A DNA stretch of 64,000 nt from CAVVIO01 sp963748095 (GTDB taxonomy: Bacteria; Bacteroidota; Bacteroidia; Bacteroidales; UBA10428), in assembly GCA_963748095.1 (NCBI GenBank), contig CAVVIO010000097.1, positions 219,701 to 283,700 on the forward strand, written 5' to 3'. The first letter of the stretch is position 1. Each line of letters opens with the position of its first letter. Of the stretch, positions 10,173-20,425 are shown piece by piece. Below the pieces are notes generated by a model. It was not told the origin of the DNA and did no database searches. It saw only the letters and a list, made by a program, of their open reading frames with translations. The translations under genes were made by a program, and so were the position numbers.

Positions 10173-11102
10173 TTGAAAGCAAGGTTACTTAATACGATTT
10201 TTCTGGCAATTATTGCATGTCTTTTGTGGTCATCGGCATTTGTAGGTATCAAAATAGGCTTGAAATATACCACGCCCCTGCAATTTGCCGGTATACGTTT
10301 TTTTCTTGCAGGACTGTATATTTTGCCATTTACCGGTAATTTACGCCAGTCATTCACCAAATTAAAAACCAACTATAAACAGGTAATACGGGTTGCGCTT
10401 TTTCAGACTTTCTTATTATACTCCTTATTTTATACAGGTATAAGTATGGTGCCCGCATCCCTCACTGCAATTGTTGTGGGTTCGGGACCTCTTTTCGTAG
10501 CAATAATAGCTCACCTGGCACTGGGAAATGATAAACTTACTTTCCGTAAACTTGCTATTATATCTTTAGGATTAATGGGGGTCGTAATTATAACGGTAAG
10601 CCAAAAACATTTCAGCTGGACAGAAGGAAAAGTATTCTGGGGGCTGCTTATTCTGGTATTTTCCAATATTGCCAGCAGTATTGGAAATGTTGTTATTGTA
10701 AAATACAAGTCGGGCCTGTCTCCCTTGTTATTGAACTCCCTTCAGCTGATGACAGGCGGACTGGCGCTTTTTCTGCTTTCTATTCCGATTGAAGGTTTGG
10801 ATCTACATTTCCACCCGGCAGAATATTACGGAGCTCTTTTATGGTTAAGCTTCTTATCGGCAGCAGCATTCTCCATATGGTTTATTTTATTGAAGCGACC
10901 CGGTGTTAAAGTGTCCGATTTGAATATCTGGAAATTCATCATTCCTGTTTTTGGATCCATACTTAGCTGGATAATATTACCGGATGAACATCCGGCTTTA
11001 ATACCTATAATTGGTATGTTTGTAATCGCCTCATCCCTGGTATTTCTTAACCTGAATAACCGAAAGCAGCGAAAGAAAACCATAAACAATTCACTTGCAT
11101 GA
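10173..11102 (+). CDS. DMT-superfamily EamA transporter
   Basis: 309 residues with about ten hydrophobic helices and two EamA repeats (about 8-140 and 155-290). Early motifs (LLWSSAFVGIKIGL, TPLQFAGIRFFLAGL) are typical of drug/metabolite exporters. It should be an inner-membrane exporter of small metabolites or amino acids; the substrate cannot be read from sequence. The start is a TTG at 10173, the only good candidate before the first helix. It is monocistronic, between two unrelated genes. Confidence 0.85.
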   Translation: MKARLLNTIFLAIIACLLWSSAFVGIKIGLKYTTPLQFAGIRFFLAGLYILPFTGNLRQSFTKLKTNYKQVIRVALFQTFLLYSLFYTGISMVPASLTAIVVGSGPLFVAIIAHLALGNDKLTFRKLAIISLGLMGVVIITVSQKHFSWTEGKVFWGLLILVFSNIASSIGNVVIVKYKSGLSPLLLNSLQLMTGGLALFLLSIPIEGLDLHFHPAEYYGALLWLSFLSAAAFSIWFILLKRPGVKVSDLNIWKFIIPVFGSILSWIILPDEHPALIPIIGMFVIASSLVFLNLNNRKQRKKTINNSLA

Positions 11103-11232
11103 AATATGACGAATTAATTCATTATTTAGAAATGTCAGGATATTTTAGTCATAAAAGAGTTTCTTTTTAAATTTCATCTCTGACGAATTCATGCTTTTAA
11201 ACGTTTTTGGTTTAAATCAGAAAAATAGTCCT

Positions 11233-11240
11233 TAATTTTG
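11233..11240 (+). promoter_or_regulatory. Possible -7 box for the phosphatidylserine decarboxylase gene
   Basis: TAATTTTG matches TAnnTTTG, 24 bp before the ATG at 11265. A TTTG at 11206-11209 is the nearest -33 candidate but the 23-bp spacing is long. Confidence 0.35.
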
Positions 11241-11264
11241 AATGTAAATTTTTAGAATTATTAA

Positions 11265-12155
11265 ATGGAACAGCCTCTATTATACAACCGGATTACTGGT
11301 AAAACAGAGACCGAAATTTCTTTTCACCGAGATAACCTGTTTTTCTTATATCACAACTTCATTGGAAAAGTCATAACACGAGGTCTGTTAAACAAACATT
11401 TTTTATCGGTGTGGTATGGACGCAGAATGAAAAAGCCGGCCAGTAAAAAACTGATACCGGAATTTATCGAACAATATGCAGTCGATATTTCACAAATTAA
11501 ATTCCCACTAAATTCCTATAAAAGTTTTAATGATTTTTTTATCCGTGAATTAAAGGAAGGTGCCCGGCCGGTTGACAGGAATCCTGATCACCTGATTTCC
11601 CCTGCAGATGCCCGTCTGCTGGTTTTCGACCTTTCCGATAGGTCTTCATTACCGATAAAAGGATACTGGTATTCATTATATCAATTACTTGAAGATAAAT
11701 CACTGGAACAGGAATATGCCAACGGATGGTGTTTTGTATACAGGCTGGCGCCTTCCGATTATCACCGGTATCATTATATTGATAATGGAAGTCATGAAAA
11801 AGTAAAAAGAATAAAAGGCGTTCTGAACTCGGTCAATCCCATAGCCCTTTCATCTGTGAAAAATTTATTAGGAAGAAATTACCGCGAAATGACCTTGCTG
11901 CATACTAAAAATTTCGGAGATGTTATTCAACTGGAGGTAGGTGCATTGCTGGTGGGGAAAATTATCCAGAAACATCCGGGAAAATATGAATTTCAGCGAG
12001 GGGAAGAAAAGGGATGGTTCGAATATGGAGGGTCAACCGTTATTCAATTATTCCATAAAGATGCTATTATTCCCGATGAGGATATCCTGAATTTTTCAGC
12101 TCAGGGAATTGAAACGATAGTGAAAATGGGAGAAAAAACGGGAAAGAAAAAATGA
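11265..12155 (+). CDS. psd: Phosphatidylserine decarboxylase proenzyme
   Basis: 296 residues. The enzyme converts phosphatidylserine to phosphatidylethanolamine at the inner membrane. Conserved blocks are visible: an NDFFIRELKEGARP segment near 90, the SPADAR block near 120, the histidine-rich LAPSDYHRYHYIDNG motif near 165-180, and the C-terminal GGST site (near 259) where the chain self-cleaves to form the pyruvoyl group. The GGST variant, rather than LGST, also occurs in the family. Length matches the longer form of the enzyme. It ends 50 bp before a convergent gene. Confidence 0.93.
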   Translation: MEQPLLYNRITGKTETEISFHRDNLFFLYHNFIGKVITRGLLNKHFLSVWYGRRMKKPASKKLIPEFIEQYAVDISQIKFPLNSYKSFNDFFIRELKEGARPVDRNPDHLISPADARLLVFDLSDRSSLPIKGYWYSLYQLLEDKSLEQEYANGWCFVYRLAPSDYHRYHYIDNGSHEKVKRIKGVLNSVNPIALSSVKNLLGRNYREMTLLHTKNFGDVIQLEVGALLVGKIIQKHPGKYEFQRGEEKGWFEYGGSTVIQLFHKDAIIPDEDILNFSAQGIETIVKMGEKTGKKK

Positions 12156-12205
12156 TGAACAAGAATACACTGTTGTTGAAATAAGATTCTTTTAAACAGA
12201 ATAAT

Positions 12206-13660
12206 TTACTTCCTTTCACCAAAACAATACAGGTACCCGTTTGTAGAAGCCACATAAAGCTTTCCATTATGTACTACCGGAGTAGCATCAATCTGTATGT
12301 TCTCAATTCTATCTAACAATTTAAAGTTGAAATCCTTATCGAATTCATAGAGATACAAGCTTTTGTCCAAAGGAGCAATCAGCTTGTTTTTAACAATTAT
12401 GGGTGTAGATATGGTCCCTCCAATGTAGTGTTTATAAAGTAGATTTGGCACAGGATAATGATGAATATTATCGGGTCCGGTTGCTACAAATGCAGTATCA
12501 ATCTGACGATGATTCACTACATACAGATAACCGTCCACCCCGATAAATGCAGCGATTTGCCGTGTTATGTCGGAAGTATAAGCATCATTCACAGCTACGG
12601 AACCAATGATCCCTCCTTCCCAGTGAAACCAGTTACGGTCACCCGTGGGGAAGAACCATACCACCGCATCGGCCGGATCTTTAGACGGATTGAGTTTTAG
12701 TACTCCTCCCCTGCCCGGTATGTATTGTTTTTCAACGGGTATCAACAAACAACTATCAGAAGTTACCACAGGTGAGCCATCGAGGTCGGCTCCGATTTCA
12801 AAAACCCAGTCAACCCTGCCCGATTTTACATTATAACCATAAACCCTGCCCGAACCAGATGTAGTATAAATCCTGCCATTGAGATAGCAGGGAGATGATT
12901 CGCTCTCGATATTACCGCCATGAATTTTCGTGTCGGCATTTTTATAAAATGGAATTTCCTTATAAATAAGCGGTTCAACAATTGTATCCATCCTATGTCC
13001 TTTACTGAAATCGGGACTGAAAATAGTAAAAATACCATTTTCGAGCGCCAGGTAACCCGTATCTCCCAACGTAAGGGCCGATCCATCCACATCGCGCGAA
13101 TAACTTTCGGTTTGTTTCACATTCATACGCCATAGTTCTTTTCCGCTTTGGTATGAAATTGCCCGAAAACTATAACAATGTTTACTATTGATAGTATTAT
13201 TCACACCTCTTCTACTTCCCTGTAAGATTACATACTTTTCATCCGGATTTGTCGTATGATTGTTTTTCCAGATAGTTCCGGTACCTTTAAGAATATCATC
13301 GAACTTGTATTGCCAGCAAATTTTACCGGTAGCAGCATCAATTTTTTTTAGATGATAATCGAAAGCCCCCTGTATCAGGTAAGTTTTACCATTCTCTTCC
13401 GTAATCAGCGGCTGACCCGTCCAACCGGCTCCTTTCCACAATTTTTCAGGATTGCCGTATGCCGGGCTGATCCCTTCTCCCAGATAAATCTTCCAGATCG
13501 TATCCAGACGGCCCGGAGCTTCATTGCCATAATAATTCCGCTGAAAATTGCCCAGGTAGGTGCCGGAAAAAATCCTAATTGAATCACTATTTTGTCCGGT
13601 TGCTGTTAAAAAACAGGAACATATTATTACTAACAGAATAATTCCGGGAATTTTTTTCAT
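12206..13660 (-). CDS. Secreted PQQ-like beta-propeller repeat protein
   Basis: 484 residues with a signal peptide (about 1-22) containing a Cys pair and then a long series of PQQ-type WD-like blades. Repeated fragments such as GKICWQYKF, GKELWRMNV and GRVDWVFEIG, and the final GKLYVASTNGYLYCFG, are the typical PQQ/outer-membrane BamB-like blade pattern. No quinoprotein dehydrogenase active-site disulfide motif is obvious, so I would not call it an enzyme. It is probably a periplasmic or surface scaffold. It is convergent with psd and has no clear operon partners. Confidence 0.8.
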   Translation of the reverse strand: MKKIPGIILLVIICSCFLTATGQNSDSIRIFSGTYLGNFQRNYYGNEAPGRLDTIWKIYLGEGISPAYGNPEKLWKGAGWTGQPLITEENGKTYLIQGAFDYHLKKIDAATGKICWQYKFDDILKGTGTIWKNNHTTNPDEKYVILQGSRRGVNNTINSKHCYSFRAISYQSGKELWRMNVKQTESYSRDVDGSALTLGDTGYLALENGIFTIFSPDFSKGHRMDTIVEPLIYKEIPFYKNADTKIHGGNIESESSPCYLNGRIYTTSGSGRVYGYNVKSGRVDWVFEIGADLDGSPVVTSDSCLLIPVEKQYIPGRGGVLKLNPSKDPADAVVWFFPTGDRNWFHWEGGIIGSVAVNDAYTSDITRQIAAFIGVDGYLYVVNHRQIDTAFVATGPDNIHHYPVPNLLYKHYIGGTISTPIIVKNKLIAPLDKSLYLYEFDKDFNFKLLDRIENIQIDATPVVHNGKLYVASTNGYLYCFGERK

Positions 13661-13922
13661 GGCATAATGGTTTTAAACTGATAGCGATTTTTACACTACC
13701 TGTATAACTTTACAGAAAACAGACTACTTTTTTGTTTTTCGGATTATTATATATTCAAATATATAATTTCCTTTTCATAAGTCAAAATCAGGATGAATCG
13801 TGTCTTTTTTATTCCGAAATTGTCTGTTATTAAGAAAAGTCCATATCTTTATTTCCGTATTGGTTATCAGCAATTTTCATTTGTTGATGTAATACTGCCA
13901 GACTTTTAATCTTAATCTCAAC

Positions 13923-14807
13923 ATGAACCCAGGAATAATCAATATCAGAAATCTCACGAAATATTACGGACATTCAAGGGGCGTAGAAAATATTGACCTG
14001 AAAGTTGACAAAGGAGATATTTTCGGATTTATCGGACCCAACGGTGCGGGAAAGTCAACAACCATAAGGATATTGTTGAATCTTATCTTCCCTGATAAAG
14101 GTAGCGCTGAAATTCTTGGAATGGATGTGGTAAAAGATTCGAAAAAGATAAAAGCCCATATCGGATACATTCCTTCCGATGCAAATCTGTATGATAAAAT
14201 GGGAGTGAAAGAATTTTTAACATATTGCAGTCAGTTCTATAACATCGGAGATAATGAAAAAAGAATAGAGGAACTTTCCGGCATGTTTGAACTGGACCTA
14301 ACAAGAAAAATGGAAGAACTTTCGATGGGAAATAAAAAGAAAGTTTCCATCATACAAAGCCTTGTACATCGGCCAGATATTTTAATTCTTGATGAACCCA
14401 CTACCGGTCTCGACCCTTTAATTCAAGCCACGTTTTTTGATTTACTCAGAAAAGAAAATAAAAAGGGAACCACCATCTTTTTTTCCTCACATGTATTGAG
14501 TGAAGTACAGGCAATATGCAACAGGGTGGCTATTATAAAAAACGGCGCTATTATAAAAGTCGAAAACATTGAAACATTAAGGAGTAAACAACTGAAAAAA
14601 ATTCATATCGATTTTGAGGGAAATGTTCCGGAGAATTTGAAGATCCACGGGATTGAAACTGTTGACATAAAATCGAACAGGTACTTATCGTTTACCTATT
14701 CGGGTGAAATAAACCATCTTATTAAAGCACTCTCGGCTTTGAAAATTACCAATTTGTTAATTGAAGAGCCTGATCTCGAAGAAATTTTTTTGCATTATTA
14801 CAAATAA
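13923..14807 (+). CDS. ABC transporter ATP-binding protein
   Basis: 294 residues. Walker A GPNGAGKST near 42, signature LSMGNKKK near 135, Walker B ILILDEPTTGLDP near 155 and the H-loop SSHVLSE near 190 are all intact. The C-terminal third is the usual extension of ABC-2 exporter ATPases. The permease gene starts 6 bp downstream, so the two form a two-gene exporter unit that moves an unknown substrate across the inner membrane. Confidence 0.93.
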   Translation: MNPGIINIRNLTKYYGHSRGVENIDLKVDKGDIFGFIGPNGAGKSTTIRILLNLIFPDKGSAEILGMDVVKDSKKIKAHIGYIPSDANLYDKMGVKEFLTYCSQFYNIGDNEKRIEELSGMFELDLTRKMEELSMGNKKKVSIIQSLVHRPDILILDEPTTGLDPLIQATFFDLLRKENKKGTTIFFSSHVLSEVQAICNRVAIIKNGAIIKVENIETLRSKQLKKIHIDFEGNVPENLKIHGIETVDIKSNRYLSFTYSGEINHLIKALSALKITNLLIEEPDLEEIFLHYYK

Positions 14808-14813
14808 GTAAAA

Positions 14814-15623
14814 ATGAACAAAAACCTTTTCCTGAAAGAAGCAAAAAGAAATATTACTGCCTTGATACTTTGGGCCGTTGTTATATGCTTTCTTATTATT
14901 CTCACCATGTCTTTTTACCGCACTTTTATCGAGAATCAATCACAGGTTATTGGAATGATGAACCTTATCCCGAAGGGTGTGCTTGAGATGCGGGGATTTG
15001 CAAATATCAACGAACTTTTAACGGTTCTGGGATTTTATGCCGCCAATAATACTATTTATATGATGCTTCTCGGAAGTATTTATGCCATTGTACTTTCCTC
15101 AAACATTTTATTGAAAGAAGAATACAACAAAACGGCCGAATATTTACTTTCCAGGCCGCTTACCCGGTCGGATGTATTTCTTACAAAGCTGTCAATAATA
15201 ATAATGAATATAATATTGTTGAATATTATTGCCGATCTGGCCGGCTATATTTCTCTTGAATGTTTTAAAACCGGGGATTACAACTTCCATTCATACCTGG
15301 TTCTTGTATTTTATACCTTTCTATTGAATTTATTATTCGGATCAATCGGTCTCTTTATTTCTGTCCTGGTAAAACGCTCCAAACCGCTTACAACCCTCAG
15401 CATAGCAATTGTGCTGATCTGTTATTTCATTTTTAGTATTTCAAAAATTACCCCGAGTGGTGACAAATTCGGATATATCAGCCCTTTCAAATTCGTGAAT
15501 ACCAATATTGCCGAAACAGCATACGGAATTAATTTCTGGCATATTCTTTACTTTGCCGGTATTTCGCTCATTCTAATAGTCTTGTCCTATTTCAGGTATC
15601 AGCGAAAAGATATTTATACATAA
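14814..15623 (+). CDS. ABC-2 type transporter permease
   Basis: 269 residues with about six membrane helices, a long extracellular loop after the first helix, and the motif LLKEEYNKTAEYLLSRPLTR found in bacitracin- and lantibiotic-type ABC-2 permeases. It is coupled to the ATPase gene 6 bp upstream. The substrate is unknown; self-protection or lipid export is possible for the family. Confidence 0.88.
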   Translation: MNKNLFLKEAKRNITALILWAVVICFLIILTMSFYRTFIENQSQVIGMMNLIPKGVLEMRGFANINELLTVLGFYAANNTIYMMLLGSIYAIVLSSNILLKEEYNKTAEYLLSRPLTRSDVFLTKLSIIIMNIILLNIIADLAGYISLECFKTGDYNFHSYLVLVFYTFLLNLLFGSIGLFISVLVKRSKPLTTLSIAIVLICYFIFSISKITPSGDKFGYISPFKFVNTNIAETAYGINFWHILYFAGISLILIVLSYFRYQRKDIYT

Positions 15624-15740
15624 ATATAACGATGACATCGATTCCTGATCACCATTGAAAATCAGGCATTCAATAAATTCTCAAATAATACGGGGTACTT
15701 TCAATACATACCTGAAAGGATCATCTGCCTTAATATTCAT

Positions 15741-16268
15741 TTAATCCTGTTCTCTCAACCAGAAAGACAATTGTTGCATGTTAATTCCATTAACCCGTGT
15801 GGCAGACCGGGAAAGGTACAAACTATCCCCGTTCAGATGAAATCCTCTTATTTGTTCTTTTCCGATCCAATTTGGAAGGGAAGCCCCTTCAACCTGTAAA
15901 ATCAGTAAACGCTTGTTTTTATCAACCAGGTATGTTCCGTAATAACCTGTATAACCCAGGAATGCCATCCTGATTTGATTATCCGGGGCATAATAAGGAT
16001 CATTATATGTAAGAGACGGCCGGCCGGCATCCATAAGCTGTATGGTAAATCTCCCGGATGTGTCCAGTTGCATCTGGCCGATGACACTGTCACCAAGCGG
16101 ATGATGAATCCTGCCCGCAGGATCGGTTCCCTGGTAACTTATAAGTTTCCATGTTCCTGTTAATGTCGGTTCTTTTGGGGCAGGTTCTTTTGAAGAAGTT
16201 GGAAATAAATAATGGCAACTGATCAGTAACGGAAAAATGACAATCCAGTAAAATTTCATTTTTTTCAT
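15741..16268 (-). CDS. Lipoprotein with a lipocalin-like domain
   Basis: 175 residues. The N-terminus has a lipoprotein signal (LLISCHYLF, Cys near 18). The body begins with the lipocalin-like start LTGTWKLISYQG near residue 36 and continues as beta strands, resembling the Lipocalin_5 family. A role in binding a small hydrophobic ligand is possible but not shown. It stands alone between an ABC exporter operon and a membrane protein gene. Confidence 0.7.
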   Translation of the reverse strand: MKKMKFYWIVIFPLLISCHYLFPTSSKEPAPKEPTLTGTWKLISYQGTDPAGRIHHPLGDSVIGQMQLDTSGRFTIQLMDAGRPSLTYNDPYYAPDNQIRMAFLGYTGYYGTYLVDKNKRLLILQVEGASLPNWIGKEQIRGFHLNGDSLYLSRSATRVNGINMQQLSFWLREQD

Positions 16269-16401
16269 TTGGAAGGGATTTAGGTCTGATGATTTATTTT
16301 ATCCAAAAATAACCAATATGCTGTAAATCACTATTATTTATCCATAAAAATCTCCGGATTAACATTTGTATATCAGAGTATAAAAAGCTGACATCCGATT
16401 T

Positions 16402-16818
16402 TTACATCAATGCCCACTGCCTGGATACACAAAGGAAAATAAGGTAAGCAATATAAATTATATTGACAATTGTAAAGGAGATGTTGAACTCTACCCTGTT
16501 CCGTTTTATCCTCTTCCTGATCATGATACCCAGGTTTGGAATCACAGCGGAGGTTAGAAAAAGCAAAAAATGAATATTAAAAAGTGTGTTATAAGGTTCT
16601 TCATTCTCATAAAGTTCTTTGTTTCCAAACAATAATAAATAGGAAAAGCAAAGAAAAAACAATAAATAAATCAGGTAACTGATCTTAAGAGTTATGGTAG
16701 ATCTTTTACGTTTCCGGTGCATCCGGAAGGGGCGAAGAATAATGATTGAAACGATATATAATACAATATATCCGATCAGAAAGAAGAATTGAAATATATT
16801 ATGGAAAAAATTATTCAT
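16402..16818 (-). CDS. Small integral membrane protein, unrecognised
   Basis: About 138 residues with four hydrophobic helices separated by short basic loops (for example FRMHRKRKRST and RKRIKRNR). The ATG at 16818 is preferred to a TTG at 16851 because it begins just before the first helix. I do not recognise a family. The basic loops suggest the cytoplasmic sides of the helices. It lies immediately upstream (75 bp downstream on the map) of rlmD on the same strand order but co-transcription is uncertain. Confidence 0.55.
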   Translation of the reverse strand: MNNFFHNIFQFFFLIGYIVLYIVSIIILRPFRMHRKRKRSTITLKISYLIYLLFFLCFSYLLLFGNKELYENEEPYNTLFNIHFLLFLTSAVIPNLGIMIRKRIKRNRVEFNISFTIVNIIYIAYLIFLCVSRQWALM

Positions 16819-16892
16819 GCTGGATATTTCCACTAATATGTTGTATGGCAATTTAAAAAAAATTTACCATATAAAAAAAGCAGAACTGCTAC

Positions 16893-18302
16893 CTATTTTA
16901 ATTCCAGCAATGCAATATTTTCAACATGATGAGTATGCGGAAACATATCAACCGGTTGTAGCTTCGTTAGTTTATATTGTATACCCAACTCATTGACATC
17001 CCTGGCCTGTGTGGCAGGATTACAGCTGATATAAACAATTTTCGTGGGAAGTGCCGATAAAATACTTTTAATAACATCGCCATGCATGCCCGCCCTGGGC
17101 GGATCAACCACCACCATATCCGGCTCCCCTTTTTCACGGATAAATGCCGGTGTAAAAATGTCTTTCATATCCCCGGCATAAAACTCAGTATTGCTTATAC
17201 CGTTTATTTTTGAGTTGATTTTTGCATCCTCTATAGCTTCCGGAACATATTCGATCCCAATCACTTTCTTACAGTCGCGGGCAATGAAATTGGCAATGGT
17301 GCCCGTACCCGTATAAAGATCGTATACCGTTTCGTTTCCGTTTAATTGAAGATAATCTCTTGCTATTCTGTACATGGCATGTGCCTGTAATGAATTGGTC
17401 TGAAAAAACGATTTGCCTCCTATCTTAAATTTGATACCCCCCATCTCTTCAATAATATGATCCTTTCCCTTGAACAATAGTATATCCAGATCATTGATCG
17501 TATCATTGGCCTTAGGATTGATCACATACATCAACGAAGTAACTTCACGGAAGCGATTCCCTATAAATCCTAACAAACCATCTATCGCATCCGGATCATT
17601 CCTGAAAAATGAAACGATGACCATCACTTCGCCAATGGTGCTGTTGCGGATAATGAGGTTACGTAAAAAACCTTTTTGCTGGCGGAGATCAAAAAATTCA
17701 AGGTTGTTTTCAAGAGCATAATCTTTTACTGCCAGCCGTATTTCATTCGAAGGATTATCCTGCAGGTAGCAATTGTTAATATCGAGCACACGGTCGAATT
17801 TACCGGCAATATGAAAACCGAGTGCATTCCTGTTTTGAATATCGTCTTCGGTTCCTATTTCTTCCTTGGTAAGCCAGCGACTGTTCGAAAAGGTAAACTC
17901 CAGTTTGTTGCGGTAATAGGTTGTTTTATCCGATGGCAGAATATCTGCTACAACAGGTATCTTTACCTTTCCAATCCGTTCCAGGGCATCGGTCACCTGC
18001 TTTTGTTTATATTTCAGCTGATCGTCATAAGGAAGATTTTGCCATTTGCAGCCACCGCAAACACCAAAATGCTCGCAAAAAGGATCGGTTCTTTTTTCGG
18101 AATAGGAATGGAACTTAACCGGATAACCCTCAAAAAAATTCTGTTGCTTTTTTATTAACTGAACGTCCACTACATCGCCAGGAATGACATTCGTCACGAA
18201 AACCACTTTATTCTCGTGCTTTGCAATTGCCTTTCCCTCAGCTGCCACATCTGTGATAATAAGCTTCTCCAGTACCGGCAGGTTTCTTCTTCTTCTTTTC
18301 AA
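16893..18302 (-). CDS. rlmD: 23S rRNA (uracil-C5)-methyltransferase, RlmD/RlmCD type
   Basis: 469 residues. An N-terminal TRAM domain (about 10-65) is followed by the iron-sulfur cysteines (CEHFGVCGGCKWQ near 77-89), a central domain, and a class-I methyltransferase fold with the SAM motif DLYTGTGTIANF near 320 and the catalytic cysteine in VYISCNPATQARD near 425. It methylates uracil in 23S rRNA. The frame begins with TTG at 18302; there is no in-frame ATG before the conserved basic start, and a stop lies five codons upstream. Confidence 0.92.
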   Translation of the reverse strand: MKRRRRNLPVLEKLIITDVAAEGKAIAKHENKVVFVTNVIPGDVVDVQLIKKQQNFFEGYPVKFHSYSEKRTDPFCEHFGVCGGCKWQNLPYDDQLKYKQKQVTDALERIGKVKIPVVADILPSDKTTYYRNKLEFTFSNSRWLTKEEIGTEDDIQNRNALGFHIAGKFDRVLDINNCYLQDNPSNEIRLAVKDYALENNLEFFDLRQQKGFLRNLIIRNSTIGEVMVIVSFFRNDPDAIDGLLGFIGNRFREVTSLMYVINPKANDTINDLDILLFKGKDHIIEEMGGIKFKIGGKSFFQTNSLQAHAMYRIARDYLQLNGNETVYDLYTGTGTIANFIARDCKKVIGIEYVPEAIEDAKINSKINGISNTEFYAGDMKDIFTPAFIREKGEPDMVVVDPPRAGMHGDVIKSILSALPTKIVYISCNPATQARDVNELGIQYKLTKLQPVDMFPHTHHVENIALLELK

Positions 18303-18413
18303 AACAATAATCTTTAACTAGTGCCGCAAATATAATGAATTGATAATACTGACCAATTTTAACCGGAAATTTTAATATCCTGTATTTGATTTTCTAAACT
18401 GTATTTTTTCAAC

Positions 18414-18421
18414 TAATTTTG
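18414..18421 (+). promoter_or_regulatory. Possible -7 box for the ABC-F gene
   Basis: TAATTTTG matches TAnnTTTG 25 bp before the ATG at 18447. A convincing -33 element at 19-21 bp spacing is not present. Confidence 0.35.
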
Positions 18422-18446
18422 GCCGGAAATTCAGGGTGTAAAAAGT

Positions 18447-20390
18447 ATGATTTCAGTTGAAAACCTTTCGGTTCAGTTTGGAGGCAGGGATATTTTCAGG
18501 AATGTTTCTTTTCTGGTCAATCCAAAAGACAGGATTGGCTTGGTAGGAAAAAACGGCGCTGGTAAATCTACCCTGCTAAAAATATTTATGAAACTCCAGA
18601 AACCCGATTCGGGGACTGTGGTGGTACCCGACAAAATAACACTGGGATATCTCCCCCAGCAAATGTCTGTTACCGATAAGAGAACGGTATACGAAGAAGC
18701 GGTATCTGCATTTGATGAGATAGCAAAGCTCGAGAATGAAATTGAAAAACTCAATCATGAAATTACACACCGTACCGATTATGAATCGAAGGAATACATG
18801 GATCTTATTGACCGCCTTACCGAAAAAAATGAATATTATGAATTACTTGGCGCAGGAAATATAGAAGCAAAAACCGAACAGACTTTATTGGGACTAGGAT
18901 TTGAGCTTTCGGATTTCAACAGGCCAACTAAAGAATTCAGCGGAGGCTGGCGTATGCGTATTGAGCTGGCAAAAATACTACTCAAAACTCCCGGTGTAAT
19001 TTTACTGGATGAGCCTACAAACCACCTCGATATTGATTCCATTCAGTGGCTGGAGGAATTCCTGATGAATTATCCGGGTGCTATCGTTCTTATTTCGCAT
19101 GACCGGGCTTTCCTCGACAATGTTACAAAACGGACCATTGAAATTTCACTTGGGAAGATCTACGACTATAAAGTTTCCTACTCAAAATACGTGACATTAC
19201 GAAAAGAAAGACGGGAACAGCAACTTGCCGCTTATAAAAACCAACAGAAAGTTATTGAAGATACGAAAGATTTTATAGAACGCTTCCGTTATAAAGCTAC
19301 CAAAGCAGTACAGGTGCAATCACGTATTAAACAACTGGAAAAGATAGACGTGATAGAAGTGGAAGAAGAGGACCTGGCCTCCCTGAATATTAAATTCCCG
19401 CCATCACCACGCTCAGGAACAATCGTTTATGAATCGGAGAACCTGACTAAATCGTATGGTACACATATTGTTCTCGATAATATCAGCCTTAATATCGAAC
19501 GTGGTGAAAAGGTTGCTTTTGTAGGAAAGAATGGTGCCGGAAAAACTACCTTGTCCCGCATTATCATGGGTGAACTCGATCATAAAGGACATTCTAAGAT
19601 CGGCCATAATGTGAAGATCGGATATTTTGCACAAAACCAGGATGAGTTGATAGATGAAAACAAAACCGCGCTGGAAATAATTGATGAAGTTGCTGTAGGT
19701 GATATCCGTCCTAAAATACGGGATATTCTGGGAGCATTTTTATTCAGTGGAGACGATGTGGACAAAAAAGTAAAAGTACTTTCGGGTGGGGAACGGTCGA
19801 GGCTGGCACTTGCAAAACTATTGCTCGAACCCTACAATTTGCTGTTACTCGACGAGCCCACCAATCATCTGGATATGCGCTCAAAGGATGTTCTCAAACA
19901 GGCCTTGCTGAGTTACAATGGAACATTAATAGTTGTCTCACACGACCGGGAATTTCTGGACGGACTTACAAATAAACTTTATGAGTTTTCGCATAGAAAA
20001 ATAAAAGAATACCGTGGTAATATCTACGATTTTTTAAAAAAGAAAAAACTTGACACGTTAAAGGAACTCGAAAGGAAAGAAAAGACTCAAACATCTGCCT
20101 CTGAAACTGCAGTTTCAGTTAATAAAAACGATTACCTCGAGAAAAAAGAGTTCGACAAACAAATTCGTAAAGTCGCCAGTCAGGTAGAGAAGGTGGAAAG
20201 TAACATCGAAAGGATCGAGGCCCGGATAGAAAAGTTAAATAATAAGATGGCCAATCCGGATCAGGAAAATGCAGAGAGACAGGAATGGTACACCGAATAT
20301 GAAACCTGTAACCGTGAACTGGAAAGAGAATTGGATGCCTGGGAAAAACTAAACGCCCAACTCGAACAATTAAAAATTCAAAGAAATTGA
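18447..20390 (+). CDS. ABC-F family ATPase
   Basis: 647 residues with two ABC ATPase domains and no membrane helices. The first has Walker A GKNGAGKST near 36 and signature FSGGW near 166; the second has GKNGAGKTT near 360 and signature LSGGERSRLALAKLL near 447. A linker of about 80 residues joins them, and a charged coiled-coil C-terminus follows from about 540. ABC-F proteins act on the ribosome in translation control or antibiotic protection. The coiled-coil tail points to the Uup/YheS-like housekeeping groups rather than a resistance factor, but this is not certain. Confidence 0.93.
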   Translation: MISVENLSVQFGGRDIFRNVSFLVNPKDRIGLVGKNGAGKSTLLKIFMKLQKPDSGTVVVPDKITLGYLPQQMSVTDKRTVYEEAVSAFDEIAKLENEIEKLNHEITHRTDYESKEYMDLIDRLTEKNEYYELLGAGNIEAKTEQTLLGLGFELSDFNRPTKEFSGGWRMRIELAKILLKTPGVILLDEPTNHLDIDSIQWLEEFLMNYPGAIVLISHDRAFLDNVTKRTIEISLGKIYDYKVSYSKYVTLRKERREQQLAAYKNQQKVIEDTKDFIERFRYKATKAVQVQSRIKQLEKIDVIEVEEEDLASLNIKFPPSPRSGTIVYESENLTKSYGTHIVLDNISLNIERGEKVAFVGKNGAGKTTLSRIIMGELDHKGHSKIGHNVKIGYFAQNQDELIDENKTALEIIDEVAVGDIRPKIRDILGAFLFSGDDVDKKVKVLSGGERSRLALAKLLLEPYNLLLLDEPTNHLDMRSKDVLKQALLSYNGTLIVVSHDREFLDGLTNKLYEFSHRKIKEYRGNIYDFLKKKKLDTLKELERKEKTQTSASETAVSVNKNDYLEKKEFDKQIRKVASQVEKVESNIERIEARIEKLNNKMANPDQENAERQEWYTEYETCNRELERELDAWEKLNAQLEQLKIQRN

Positions 20391-20425
20391 GTAACTTTAC
20401 TCGTCTGTTGCAAATCCGGTAAGAT

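Noticed and set aside
12206..13660. PQQ-dependent alcohol dehydrogenase
   Set aside because: Blade repeats are present but no cytochrome domain and no active-site disulfide motif; only a propeller protein can be supported.
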